Shown here piece after piece: positions 21,586 through 29,662 of a stretch of 43,102 bases of DNA. Position 1 is the first letter of the stretch, and each line of letters starts with the position of its first letter. The stretch covers positions 1 through 43,102 of IMG/VR virus record IMGVR_UViG_3300044617_001249. One strand, 5' to 3'. The notes under the pieces are model-generated. The model was given only the letters and a program-made list of their open reading frames with translations, was not told the DNA's origin and made no database searches. The position numbers were made by a program, and so were the translations under genes. This DNA is from a virus.

Positions 21586-24069
21586 ATAAGAAAACTACGA
21601 CTAATCGTAGAACTATTTCTTGCATCAATCCTTTACTTATACCTTACACAATCTGTTGCATATGCAGAAGAGCCAGTAACGCCAGAACAGGTGTCAGTTT
21701 CTGCTGCCTCTGACACATCTACAGCTACCGTTAGCCTGCCAGAAGCCTTGGCATCGGCCATATCTACAGTAGATGGGGCCACAGCTACGGTTACTACCGC
21801 TGTTGCTGTCGCTGAAACTGCTGTTACAACCATTGTTGATACACCCGCTAAGGTAGAAGTTGTTCAGGCTAGCCCTGAAGTTGCTACCGCAGTAACTGCT
21901 GCTAACACAGCAGTTGAAACTGCTAACACAGCTATCCAGGCAGCTGACTCAGCTACCACAGTTGCAGCTACAGCAATTGCAGCTGTAGAATCTCAGACTA
22001 CAGTAGTCGCCACAGCAACTACGAACTTAGAGAGTTCTACTGCAACTCTAGCTACAGCTACAGCCGCTGTAGAATCACAAACAACTGTAGTGGCCACCGC
22101 TACAACTAACCTTACTAATGCTCAAAATACCTTGACAGAGCTTCAGAATACGCCTTCAGATAGCAAGACTTACACAACTGCTGGTTATGTTGCTCCTGTT
22201 GCTCCAGAAACACCAACAGTAACAACAACAACTTTGCCGCCTATGTACGACGGCTTTACAAAAATTAACACCCCGTTTGATATAAAAATGGGAAACACTG
22301 TTTATGAAGGTCAAGGAACAGCAAGCCAAATATTTGTATCCTCTAAAGCAACAATTACTTTTGGTGAAGGCGATGTTAATTGGTGGGACTTCCCTAATGG
22401 CCCAAGCATTTCTGTCTTTGGATCTGATTTTCAAAGTGCAGGACCTGGTGCGGGCATAACCGTAACCACTACAGAAACAACTTTGGCTGTAGATTGGGAC
22501 CTACATCGTTTTGGGGATCCTGGTAGCCCACTTACAAACGTTAACTGGACTATGACTGTTAACCCTACTTCTGGGGAATGGACTGGCGTAGCAACAGTTG
22601 CAGGTAACACAACTAGCCTTTGGAATGGTCCTCGTACCGGTGTTCGTGAAACTGCAGGTGCTACAGTTAACCCTATGACAAACGTAACTAATGAGACATT
22701 AACGGCACAGATTCAAACTCAGACAGAGGTAGTTGCTGATAAAACTGAGGTTAAAGAAGAAGCTGTTGCAACTCTTACAACTCTTCAGGAAACTAAAACT
22801 ACAGCTCAAACCGCTGTAAATACAGATACACAAATTAAAACTGAGGCTACCACTCTATTAACACAGTTAACTGAAACTGCTACAGCAACCGTAGCTACAG
22901 CTGTAGAGCTAGCTACTACTGCAGATACTAAGGCTAACGAAGCTAAAGCAGCTTTGGAATCAGCCGTAACAACCATTACTCAGGTTGTAGCGGCTATAGT
23001 TCCACCAGCGGCCCCTGTGATAACCAATCCGGTTCCAGAACCTCAACCATCTCCTCAGCCTGAACCAACCCCTGTCGAGCCTGCTCCTCAGCCTGCACCG
23101 GAACCAACCCCTGAACCAACTCCGCAGCCAACCCCAGAACCCGAGCCTGTTCCTGAGCCAGAACCAGAACCTGTTCCTGAGCCGCCTGTAGAGCCTGAAC
23201 CACCTGTTGAACCTGAACCTGAGACACCTACTGAGCCCTCCACAGAAGAGCCAGAGCAACCCATAGAAGAGCCACCAGCGCCGGTAGAGCCTGAAGAGCC
23301 ACCCGTAGAGGTCGAGGAGCCTCAGGAACCTGATACACCCGAGGAACCAGCACCAGAACCAGAGTTACCAGAGCCAGAGCCACAAAATCCGATAGAAGAA
23401 CCATCCCAACCTCCTGTAGAAGAACCTATTCCTATTCTAGCAGACTCTTTGGAAGATGCGCTATCCGATGGCAAGATCACCGCTGCTGATGCTGAGGATG
23501 TAATGGATGCACTAAACGCGGATGGGGAAGTTACTGCTGAAGAAGTTACTGCTCTAGTTGACGTTCTTAAAGAAGACGGCAAACTTAGCGAAGCTGAGAA
23601 AGACCTAGTTGCTACCGCTCTTATTGAGTCTGTAGCCCCAGGTGAAACTCTTACAAAAGAACAGATTCAAGATGCTGGCATTGAGTACAAAGATTTGCCA
23701 GAAGATACTCCTGTAGAGGTTAGGCAGGATGAAAACGGAAATGAAGTTATAATTACAGCAGACGTTGCTGCAGCCCTCGTATTATTAGAGAACCCTGCGG
23801 AGTTAATCGGTGAATTATTCAGTGACCCTGGTCAAGCCCTCCAAGCACTCGGAAGTATCGGTGCGGATATGAGTGAAGAAGAACGTGAAGAAGCAACTGA
23901 CATGGTTGTTGCAACAGTAGTCGCAGCGGGAGCTGCAATGAATGCTGTTGGAGCAGCTGCAGGCGCTACAGGCGGATCCACATCAGGTGGTTCTGGCGGT
24001 GGCGGCGGTGGAGGAGGAGGCGGAGGCGCTTCCGGAGACAGTAAAGGCGTTAGGAGACGTAAACCTTGA
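21586..24069 (+). CDS. Large exported Ala/Thr- and Pro/Glu-rich protein, apparent ATA start
   Basis: 827 residues if read from the ATA at 21586. No ATG, GTG or TTG lies in frame between the stop at 21562-21564 and a GTG at 21691, while AGAAGGAGA sits seven bases before the ATA. Reading from there gives a classical signal peptide ([15 protein letters not shown], then AYA before EE, cleavage near residue 27). Domains: Ala/Thr coiled region with a duplicated segment [16 protein letters not shown]; a globular beta region around 22240-22660; a second coil; a Pro/Glu repeat region (about 23010-23430); three helical repeats with DGKIT/DGEVT/DGKLS; and a C-terminal run of 11 glycines before VRRRKP. 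Role unknown; its place ahead of holin-like and endolysin genes suggests a cell-surface or lysis function. Confidence 0.8.
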   Translation: MRKLRLIVELFLASILYLYLTQSVAYAEEPVTPEQVSVSAASDTSTATVSLPEALASAISTVDGATATVTTAVAVAETAVTTIVDTPAKVEVVQASPEVATAVTAANTAVETANTAIQAADSATTVAATAIAAVESQTTVVATATTNLESSTATLATATAAVESQTTVVATATTNLTNAQNTLTELQNTPSDSKTYTTAGYVAPVAPETPTVTTTTLPPMYDGFTKINTPFDIKMGNTVYEGQGTASQIFVSSKATITFGEGDVNWWDFPNGPSISVFGSDFQSAGPGAGITVTTTETTLAVDWDLHRFGDPGSPLTNVNWTMTVNPTSGEWTGVATVAGNTTSLWNGPRTGVRETAGATVNPMTNVTNETLTAQIQTQTEVVADKTEVKEEAVATLTTLQETKTTAQTAVNTDTQIKTEATTLLTQLTETATATVATAVELATTADTKANEAKAALESAVTTITQVVAAIVPPAAPVITNPVPEPQPSPQPEPTPVEPAPQPAPEPTPEPTPQPTPEPEPVPEPEPEPVPEPPVEPEPPVEPEPETPTEPSTEEPEQPIEEPPAPVEPEEPPVEVEEPQEPDTPEEPAPEPELPEPEPQNPIEEPSQPPVEEPIPILADSLEDALSDGKITAADAEDVMDALNADGEVTAEEVTALVDVLKEDGKLSEAEKDLVATALIESVAPGETLTKEQIQDAGIEYKDLPEDTPVEVRQDENGNEVIITADVAAALVLLENPAELIGELFSDPGQALQALGSIGADMSEEEREEATDMVVATVVAAGAAMNAVGAAAGATGGSTSGGSGGGGGGGGGGGASGDSKGVRRRKP

Positions 24070-24239
24070 AAAAAGTATTCACAGATATGGTTGATCAACT
24101 ATGGACATTGTTAGGCATGTTTATTGCTTGGGTTGTCCTTGATGGATCTGCCAAAACCATCGTAGGTTATGCAATTATCGGAACACTGTTTGCTTGGGCG
24201 GTCACCTATCCAATCCGTAACCCGAAAGATGAGGAATAA
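24066..24239 (+). CDS. Small two-segment membrane protein
   Basis: A 57-residue protein starting at TTG (24066), which overlaps the previous TGA as TTGA and has TAGGAGA upstream; ATG at 24087 is an alternative. Two hydrophobic segments ([14 protein letters not shown] and [16 protein letters not shown]) joined by a short loop and a charged tail: a class II holin-like hairpin. It ends directly before the next ATG and sits in the lysis cluster. Confidence 0.6.
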   Translation: MKKVFTDMVDQLWTLLGMFIAWVVLDGSAKTIVGYAIIGTLFAWAVTYPIRNPKDEE

Positions 24240-24629
24240 ATGAAATCAATAGGAAACATTCTTCTGAGAATCCTTGCAGTATTTGCTGCTAGCGGTCTCT
24301 CAGTAATTGGTGCTGGTGCTATTGCTGGCGTTGACACACTTACAGCTGTTACAGTTGCTGGTCTTACAGCAGTTGCAGCCGTTGTAGAAAAGCTAGCACG
24401 TGGATTTATGAATGATGGCAGACTTGACCTTGATGAAATTAATGCAGCATTCTCTGCAGTTGATACAAAGGCTAAGAGCGAAGCTGACCTTAAGGTTGAA
24501 GCTAAGCAAAACGGTCAGGACATCATCATTTCTGCTGGAGTAGCTACAGCTGCTGTAGCAGTTGCTACAAAGAATGAGGGAGAAGTCCCTGAGGAACAAC
24601 CAGTTGACGAAGATTGGGACAAGGACTAA
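24240..24629 (+). CDS. Membrane protein, holin candidate
   Basis: A 129-residue protein with a basic start (MKSIGNILLR), two Ala/Gly/Val-rich hydrophobic segments between residues 10 and 50, a soluble DLDEIN helix and an acidic tail. The size and topology suit a holin, and its stop overlaps the endolysin start (TAATG). With two other small membrane proteins nearby, which one is the holin is unresolved. Confidence 0.6.
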   Translation: MKSIGNILLRILAVFAASGLSVIGAGAIAGVDTLTAVTVAGLTAVAAVVEKLARGFMNDGRLDLDEINAAFSAVDTKAKSEADLKVEAKQNGQDIIISAGVATAAVAVATKNEGEVPEEQPVDEDWDKD

Positions 24630-25180
24630 TGGCAGACAAAGGAACAGCAGCAAAGCTTATTGAAGTTGCTACAGCAGAACTAGGAACTATCGAAGGTCCT
24701 AAGGATAATGAAACCAAGTACGGCGCATACACTAAGGCTAACTTTCAGCCATGGTGTGGATCTTTCGTAAACTGGTGCGCTAACGAAGCTGGTGTAAAGG
24801 TACCTAATACTGTTTACACACCAGGTGGTGCAGCAGCATTTAAGAAAGCTGGAGCTTGGATTGATGGAGACATTGCAGACCCAGATGCTGGAGATATTGC
24901 GTATTTTGATTTTCCATCAGATGGCGTCGATAGAATTTCTCACGTAGGAATTGTTATCAAGGACAACGGCGATGGAACCGTTTGGTGTATCGAAGGAAAC
25001 ACTAGCCCAGATGAAAAGGGAAGCCAGAGAAATGGCGGACAGGTTTCTAAGAAGCTTCGTGCTTATAAGAAGAACCCTAAGAAGGTTATGATCTCAATCG
25101 TAGGCTTTGGTCGCCCTAAGTTTAAGGCAGCAGGAGCAGCAGCTCCAGCAGCAGCTAAGTGCCCAACCTGCGGTAAGTAA
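24629..25180 (+). CDS. CHAP-domain endolysin
   Basis: A 183-residue cell-wall hydrolase. CHAP (NlpC/P60-type) landmarks: C43 in PWCGSFVNWC, H105 in ISHVGIV, and a third residue in IEGNTS (E122/N124). These enzymes cut peptide or amide bonds in peptidoglycan. ATG at 24629 overlaps the preceding stop (TAATG) with AAGGAC upstream. There is no known wall-binding domain; instead an Ala/Gly linker ends in CPTCGK, a half zinc-ribbon. A strong terminator follows. Confidence 0.85.
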   Translation: MADKGTAAKLIEVATAELGTIEGPKDNETKYGAYTKANFQPWCGSFVNWCANEAGVKVPNTVYTPGGAAAFKKAGAWIDGDIADPDAGDIAYFDFPSDGVDRISHVGIVIKDNGDGTVWCIEGNTSPDEKGSQRNGGQVSKKLRAYKKNPKKVMISIVGFGRPKFKAAGAAAPAAAKCPTCGK

Positions 25181-25189
25181 TTATAAATA

Positions 25190-25220
25190 AAAAAGCCCCC
25201 TAGAAATAGGGGGTTTTTTT
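25190..25220. terminator. Bidirectional rho-independent terminator
   Basis: A-run, GCCCCCT, loop, AGGGGG, then a run of seven T. It lies between convergent genes (endolysin on +, metallophosphoesterase on -) and has A/T runs on both sides, so it can work in both directions. Confidence 0.85.
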
Positions 25221-25254
25221 ATTGGCCTGATGACTAGCTTTGCGGTAGAAACGG

Positions 25255-26427
25255 CTAGGCTAGCGGAGTGCCAAACTTATCAACGGTTGAATGAATCTCT
25301 TGACCACGATACATTGTCTTACCCTTATGAATATGAACTTGGTCAAAATGGAAACTGTCGTCGTCCCCATCTTTGAAGAAGATAACGCTTACACCTTGCT
25401 GCCAGTTTTCAAAATACTGTAGAGCCTGTCCCTTGACATCGACCCCTCCTTTGACAGAAGGTACTGCGCCATCAACTCGGCATAGACATCCTGGGCTAAA
25501 AGAAACACTCTTAATCGATTGGTCACGATCAAATACCGTCTTACTCTGTTGTTCCATTCGATGCGTATGACCAAAAAGTGTGGAAATGTTAGGGTTCGAA
25601 TTTGCATACTGGGCAGCCGTAGAGCCAGAGGCATTAGCACGATCACCGTGCATAGCACGGAGACGCTTATTAATCCAATGAGCTGCAGCTGGGTAACCAT
25701 CTATAAATTCTACACCAAGTTCATCGCAACGCAATAGGTTTTGTAAACTTAGTACCGGCCATGAGTCCGGCATGTTTGCTACCTTTATACCGTAAGCAGC
25801 AGCAGCGTTGTTATTAACGAAACGAGTGAGACGCTTATCATGGTTACCCTCAAGAAGGATAATTCTCGCATCCATCCCGGCATTAGCACGCTGCTCAGCA
25901 AGGAAACGATGGCCACGATTAATAGCAAGTTGAGCTGTGTGTGCAAAGTTTTGCTCCTGTTCGTAAGTACCATACATTGGTAAGTCTAGGAAGTCTCCTA
26001 GGTTGATAACTTGGGCCACTGTGTGCCCGTGATCGAGTCCGACGATTTGTAAAGCAACGTCCATTGCAGCTTCGTCATGAAATGGATCTAGGGAACCATC
26101 TTCATAGCGACGGTAACCAATCTGTGGATCTGGTAGTGCAACAGCTACTTTCCAGCCACTGCTTATCAGCGCAGGGGTCTGGGGAATTTTTGGATTAATG
26201 ACAACTGGATCTGCCGGCTGCACTGGCTGCCAAGCAGGACCTTCACTCCACTTAGGAGAAAGGATAATCTTAGTGTCATCTGGATTTGTAGAAAGGCTGA
26301 CCTTACTGATCTTACCTACATCTTCTGGGCTCAGGCCATTGGCCTTAAGCAATTTATCAATAGAACTTAAGCCACTAGATGCAGCAGCCTCTTCTTTAGC
26401 GTTATTATATGCATCATTTAGCGACAT
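25255..26427 (-). CDS. Calcineurin-like metallophosphoesterase
   Basis: A 390-residue protein. The two-metal phosphoesterase motifs are all present and in order: LPDPQIG (D100, Q102), NLGDFLD (D145), EGNHDKR (N195-D197), a His in MHGDR (260) and FGHTH (286-289). Substrates of this family range from nucleic acids to cyclic nucleotides. Residues 1-90 form an extra N-terminal part with a possible small helical domain (IDKLLKANGLSPEDVGKI). It overlaps the upstream HRxGxCxC gene by 10 bases. Confidence 0.87.
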   Translation of the reverse strand: MSLNDAYNNAKEEAAASSGLSSIDKLLKANGLSPEDVGKISKVSLSTNPDDTKIILSPKWSEGPAWQPVQPADPVVINPKIPQTPALISSGWKVAVALPDPQIGYRRYEDGSLDPFHDEAAMDVALQIVGLDHGHTVAQVINLGDFLDLPMYGTYEQEQNFAHTAQLAINRGHRFLAEQRANAGMDARIILLEGNHDKRLTRFVNNNAAAAYGIKVANMPDSWPVLSLQNLLRCDELGVEFIDGYPAAAHWINKRLRAMHGDRANASGSTAAQYANSNPNISTLFGHTHRMEQQSKTVFDRDQSIKSVSFSPGCLCRVDGAVPSVKGGVDVKGQALQYFENWQQGVSVIFFKDGDDDSFHFDQVHIHKGKTMYRGQEIHSTVDKFGTPLA

Positions 26428-26657
26428 GAACAGTTCCCATTTCTATGCTCTTTAAGAGACGTTAGACCGAAAGTTGCACCAGCATTTTTGTAAAGAGTAT
26501 GAAGACTGCGTGTACTAAAGTCTTCATCGTTTAAAGATTCTTCAAAGGCTTTATGGTCTGATTCAACCATGAGTACAGCCCATTGACCCACAACACACTT
26601 ACCAATAACATAAGTGTTCTCTTCTTTGGCTTTTAAATACAAAGCATCTAAACTCAT
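26418..26657 (-). CDS. Small HTH-like protein with C-terminal HRxGxCxC motif
   Basis: A 79-residue protein. The helical middle and ending TSLKEHRNGNCSC resemble a widespread actinophage group of small helix-turn-helix-like proteins ending in HRRGxCxC, some of which are annotated as terminase small subunits or DNA-binding proteins. Without a large terminase nearby I make no such claim. Its first residues (MSLDALYLKAKEEN) resemble those of the metallophosphoesterase (MSLNDAYNNAKEEA). Preceded by a promoter and a strong hairpin. Confidence 0.6.
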   Translation of the reverse strand: MSLDALYLKAKEENTYVIGKCVVGQWAVLMVESDHKAFEESLNDEDFSTRSLHTLYKNAGATFGLTSLKEHRNGNCSCR

Positions 26658-26672
26658 TGCGCCCTCCAGCTA

Positions 26673-26704
26673 ATAATAGGGCCTTAGTTAAAAGGCCCTA
26701 TTAT
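26673..26704 (-). promoter_or_regulatory. 13-bp hairpin in 5' leader
   Basis: ATAATAGGGCCTT (26673-26685) pairs perfectly with AAGGCCCTATTAT (26692-26704) around a six-base loop. It starts within a few bases of the expected transcription start of the promoter at 26706-26734 and has no U run, so it is more likely a 5'-end mRNA stabiliser or protein site than a terminator. Confidence 0.6.
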
Positions 26705-26705
26705 C

Positions 26706-26734
26706 ATTGTATACGATTTAGTAGGAAGTTTCAA
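26706..26734 (-). promoter_or_regulatory. Sigma-70-type promoter
   Basis: On the - strand: TTGAAA, 17-base spacer, TACAAT, with AATCGTA ahead of the -10. It overlaps the end of the gene at 26718-27077 and would drive the 26657 and 26427 genes. Confidence 0.65.
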
Positions 26735-27077
26735 TTCCTTGTGCCCAAGAGTCTCTCTGACGAGTGACTGCTGGTGAAACAATACGGCCGTTAGCTTGAG
26801 TCATTCCAGCTGATGGATCTGTTTGCTTCATGTAAGTTGCCTTAACTGAATACGCAGCACCCTTACGTTCTCCACCCTGAGCAGCAGGTTGGTTTACACG
26901 ATTAGCTTTTGTGCCTGCGCCTGTTGGATCTCCAGCTGCTGTATTCTTCTTAGGAATAAGTGTGCCGGCCTTTGGTGATGCTGATGGTGAAGTGAACTTG
27001 CGTCCTTCATCACCCATTGTCTTGCGACCTTGTGTGTTTCCTGCGGCTACCGCAGCGTTTAATTCTGACTTTGCCAT
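26718..27077 (-). CDS. Low-complexity Ala/Gly/Lys-rich protein, 119 aa
   Basis: A basic, probably disordered protein starting MAKSELNAAVAAGNTQG, rich in Ala, Gly, Thr, Lys and Pro. No fold or motif. It sits between the SpoVS-like gene and the promoter at 26706, and resembles the basic disordered proteins of the 16-21 kb tract. Role unknown. Confidence 0.65.
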   Translation of the reverse strand: MAKSELNAAVAAGNTQGRKTMGDEGRKFTSPSASPKAGTLIPKKNTAAGDPTGAGTKANRVNQPAAQGGERKGAAYSVKATYMKQTDPSAGMTQANGRIVSPAVTRQRDSWAQGIETSY

Positions 27078-27107
27078 TCTGGTACCTATCTGTTAGAGAG
27101 CTCTATG

Positions 27108-27389
27108 TTAATTGACCGAAATAGTAAAGACAATTGCGGAGATAGATCCGTCTCTCGACTCCACGGTTGTAAAACCTGGGCGACAGCTAAGATCTAGTCC
27201 TCTAGGGGCTACGTATCCTCTAGCGATGGCTATTGCTTTTACTGCTTGGTTTACTGCTGAGGCTCCTACTGCACGTAGCTTAATCTGTGGTGATTCATAT
27301 AGCGCATGTGCGATAGCTGAGCCGACGGATTGTGCGTTAGATCCAGCGCTTACACGCAGGAACTTTTCTTCTGTATCTTTTTCATTCAC
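27108..27389 (-). CDS. SpoVS-family protein
   Basis: A 93-residue protein covering the whole SpoVS (stage V sporulation protein S) family length. Signature segments: LRVSAGSNAQSVGSAIAHAL, IKLRAVGASAVNQAVKAIAI, then ARGYVAPRGLDL and a final strand pair. SpoVS has a small Alba-like fold; in Bacillus it affects sporulation and in Actinobacteria development, and nucleic-acid binding is suspected. In a phage it may act as a regulator of host or phage gene expression. A hairpin precedes it. Confidence 0.85.
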   Translation of the reverse strand: MNEKDTEEKFLRVSAGSNAQSVGSAIAHALYESPQIKLRAVGASAVNQAVKAIAIARGYVAPRGLDLSCRPGFTTVESRDGSISAIVFTISVN

Positions 27390-27400
27390 GAGTTGTAGTC

Positions 27401-27439
27401 CTTAAGGTATGTGCCCACCTAGGGAAACTATACCTTAAG
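27401..27439 (-). promoter_or_regulatory. Intergenic hairpin upstream of the SpoVS-like gene
   Basis: CTTAAGGTAT (27401-27410) pairs with ATACCTTAAG (27430-27439), overlapping the upstream stop codon. The loop contains a CCCACCTAGGG segment. It may be an attenuator or mRNA-processing site between the nuclease and SpoVS-like genes. Confidence 0.5.
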
Positions 27440-27791
27440 CTGTCTCTACAGGGTCTCCATAACCAGCAGCTCTTAAAAGATTTACAAAATCCTCTAGTCT
27501 AAGGATGGTCACCCATTCCCCTATAGAGGCCTCTCCCTGCCCGTTTAAGCGCAGTACAGCTACGGGTAAGTCTTTACCGTCAGAGCGATCTTTAAGCTGT
27601 TTAATGACCGTGCTAGGGCTGAAATCCTTGCGTGCTTTTACTTCCCAGTCAATACCCACAGTACCGGTAATGTCAGTTCCAGGCCTACCAGCACCTGTGG
27701 ATTCCGCAAACGGAAAGCCATTTTCAACAAGATAATTTGCGACAACTTTTTGTGATCTATATCCACGATGTTTCCTATGCTGACTTGGCAT
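27435..27791 (-). CDS. PD-(D/E)XK nuclease, Holliday-junction-resolvase-like
   Basis: A 118-residue protein. RGYRSQKVVANYLVENGF at the N terminus, then GRPGTDITG and IDWEVKAR give the D...ExK active-site pattern of small PD-(D/E)XK endonucleases, similar to Holliday junction resolvases. It would cut branched DNA during recombination or before packaging. Overlaps the dNMP kinase gene by 17 bases. Confidence 0.68.
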   Translation of the reverse strand: MPSQHRKHRGYRSQKVVANYLVENGFPFAESTGAGRPGTDITGTVGIDWEVKARKDFSPSTVIKQLKDRSDGKDLPVAVLRLNGQGEASIGEWVTILRLEDFVNLLRAAGYGDPVETA

Positions 27792-28323
27792 ATCCTGCCA
27801 TCCTTGTTTTAATTAAAGACTCTAAGTCCACTATAGTACCATTATTAATAAATATTTGATCCACAGGATAACCATCCATTTGAGTTTCTGAGACATGCCC
27901 GTTAACGGGATCTACACCCAGTCTCTTTACTCTCCAGATCTGTCCTCCAGAAGCCTTAATCTTATCCGCCTCATTCTCAAAACGGACATCGGCAATAACA
28001 TAGTTGCCATCAACATCGATACCGCTCAAAGCTTGGTTAACCCAAAAGTCTTCTCCGAAGATCTTTCTAGCAGCAACACCTGAGGTCTGCAGTAGACGAC
28101 GAATTTGAGGAGACTTCTTAGCCTCTTCCCACCCATCACGATCCACCTTAGCCCGTACAAATAGTGGCTCACCAATAATAGAATCATACATAGGGTTAGT
28201 CTCGTAAAGAAACTCCCGAATCTTGTCAGCAAAAGCAATACGTGTATACCCATAGTTATTAACTAAGATATTAGCAACAGTATCTTTTCCAGATTGTGCG
28301 TAGCCTGTTAGTCCGATGATCAT
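27775..28323 (-). CDS. Deoxynucleoside monophosphate kinase
   Basis: A 182-residue P-loop kinase starting MIIGLTGYAQSGKDTVA (Walker A GYAQSGKDT, residues 7-15), with GYTRIAFADKIRE and VIADVRFENEA, characteristic of phage dNMP kinases related to T4 gp1 and of dephospho-CoA-kinase-like folds. It would phosphorylate dNMPs to dNDPs for DNA synthesis, complementing the class II reductase. Overlaps the upstream gene by four bases (ATGA). Confidence 0.82.
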   Translation of the reverse strand: MIIGLTGYAQSGKDTVANILVNNYGYTRIAFADKIREFLYETNPMYDSIIGEPLFVRAKVDRDGWEEAKKSPQIRRLLQTSGVAARKIFGEDFWVNQALSGIDVDGNYVIADVRFENEADKIKASGGQIWRVKRLGVDPVNGHVSETQMDGYPVDQIFINNGTIVDLESLIKTRMAGYAKSA

Positions 28324-28802
28324 GTGTTAAATCTCCGTGTTCTAGCTCTCATTCCCCCACCATCTGAGGTACGTCGTGTAAGCTCACGAGACACAAGCTG
28401 AGAGTCTCGCTCTACGTTACTAGTTCTAGTCTCAATCAATTTACGAAAAGCGTACTTAATATCTAACTCGTGCTGCAAATCTTGAATATCCTGGCTATCT
28501 GCAATCTGTGCCTTAACCAAAGCAACACGGTCACCTTTAGCCCCAGTCCAATGCTTTAGCATTGCTTTAGCCTCTGCGTTATCCAGGTTACGCTGTGCCT
28601 CACGCTCATTGATAATGGCAATAGCTTGAGCACCTGCAAGGTGATCATTCCACTGAGTAAACTGCACGAATAGATCCATGAGACCTTCGTCGTCTAACTC
28701 TGTAATGTCACGAGGCAATAAAGGAATGTCTACCTCTGGCTTAGGTGTTAACGAGAAACCAAGTTCATTTACTGCTGCAAGAACATCTCTGCTTATACTC
28801 AC
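28320..28802 (-). CDS. Hypothetical helical protein, 160 aa
   Basis: Start chosen at the GTG at 28802, which overlaps the preceding TGA as GTGA and has a perfect AGGAGG site; a TTG at 28826 would put that site inside the gene. The protein is helical, with conserved-looking segments ITELDDEGLMDLFVQFTQW and coiled C-terminal helices, ending in a basic RARTRRFNT tail. Similar small helical proteins accompany Cas4-like genes in actinophages, but I know no function. Confidence 0.7.
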   Translation of the reverse strand: MSISRDVLAAVNELGFSLTPKPEVDIPLLPRDITELDDEGLMDLFVQFTQWNDHLAGAQAIAIINEREAQRNLDNAEAKAMLKHWTGAKGDRVALVKAQIADSQDIQDLQHELDIKYAFRKLIETRTSNVERDSQLVSRELTRRTSDGGGMRARTRRFNT

Positions 28803-29662
28803 TTTGCCTCCTGAAATGGTGCACAACGCTTACATCCTGTAGCAGGGTCGATGCTGCACATCGGTGGTCGTTTGTTTTCTGCTGCCCATGCTATATCCAA
28901 AGCTTTATCAAAGATCTCTTTGGTAAACTCTGGATTATAAGCTACAACAAATTCTTTGTAGTCTTGGTTGGCTTTAAGTTCATAGATAAATACAATCTCT
29001 TTAGGAGCAACTTCAAGCAAGCCTTCCTCAACCATCAGGTGACATAGATGTAGATATACCTGACCCTGAAGTTGGTGCATACGAAAAGGAGTCTTAACTT
29101 GTTTCCAAGCCTGCTCTATATCTCCGTTAGCTTGTTGTAGAATTGCAGGTGCCTCAAAGCGTAGAGTTCCCGAACCAATAGACTTAATCTCAATAAGACA
29201 ATCATCGCCTAGACCCTTGATCCAACCATCAGCGTGTCCACGCATCATATGCTTATCGCTACGGAGTGGTACTTCTCTATACTTAACGCTAGGATGTATG
29301 TCTTTAGAGACAGCCCAAGAAGTGCCGGTAGAGTCATACCACATACCGTAAAGAACGCCCATCTCCTTAAACCAGTTCTGCCACTTAGCGTGGATGGTAT
29401 GTCCTTCTTCAAAGATTGAAGCAAGACGGGCCGTGGTCTTGTCACGTGTCTCTGTATAGTTTCCTGTTACTGCGTGGTACTGAGCTAACGCACACCAGTC
29501 TTCTTTAATAATATCTGATGGGTGAATATAACTCATGTCACGTTCATCAAAAGGCTTAGATAAAACATGTCGTTCTACAGCACCCATAAGACGAGTTTCT
29601 CTCTTGCTCGTATTAAGGAATGCTTTTAAATCTTTGCTGGCTATCGTCTTAGGTTTTGCCAT
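28799..29662 (-). CDS. Cas4/RecB-like PD-(D/E)XK exonuclease with Fe-S cysteines
   Basis: A 287-residue nuclease; start at the ATG at 29662 (MAKPKTIASK) rather than the longer reading. Active-site pattern: EEGHTIHAKWQNW, RGHADGW (H143, D145), then LIEIKSIG (E158, K160). One N-terminal Cys (C57 in DWCALAQ) and three C-terminal Cys (C269, C277, C280) match the 4Fe-4S site of Cas4 and AddB nucleases. Probable job: 5'-3' resection of DNA for recombination with the RecA-like protein encoded nearby. No CRISPR array or Cas1/Cas2 is present. Confidence 0.82.
   Translation of the reverse strand: MAKPKTIASKDLKAFLNTSKRETRLMGAVERHVLSKPFDERDMSYIHPSDIIKEDWCALAQYHAVTGNYTETRDKTTARLASIFEEGHTIHAKWQNWFKEMGVLYGMWYDSTGTSWAVSKDIHPSVKYREVPLRSDKHMMRGHADGWIKGLGDDCLIEIKSIGSGTLRFEAPAILQQANGDIEQAWKQVKTPFRMHQLQGQVYLHLCHLMVEEGLLEVAPKEIVFIYELKANQDYKEFVVAYNPEFTKEIFDKALDIAWAAENKRPPMCSIDPATGCKRCAPFQEAK

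Noticed and set aside
22960-23259. Long - strand ORFs opposite the Pro/Glu repeat region
   Set aside because: They mirror the repetitive coding strand (Arg/Trp/Phe- or Gln/Val-rich shadow), with no binding site and no co-oriented neighbours.
25590-25610. GTTCGAAT resembling a tRNA T-loop
   Set aside because: Lies inside the metallophosphoesterase gene and lacks acceptor, D and anticodon stems; no tRNA gene found in the window.
26418-26657. Terminase small subunit
   Set aside because: The HRxGxCxC protein resembles proteins sometimes given that name, but no large terminase or packaging gene is nearby, so the function is left open.
26673-26704. Rho-independent terminator
   Set aside because: Stem is strong but no U run follows on either strand, and a promoter lies immediately upstream on the - strand; a 5' leader hairpin fits better.
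28799-29662. Cas4-like nuclease as evidence for a CRISPR system
   Set aside because: No Cas1, Cas2 or repeat-spacer array anywhere in the window; Cas4-like nucleases are common in phages as recombination enzymes.
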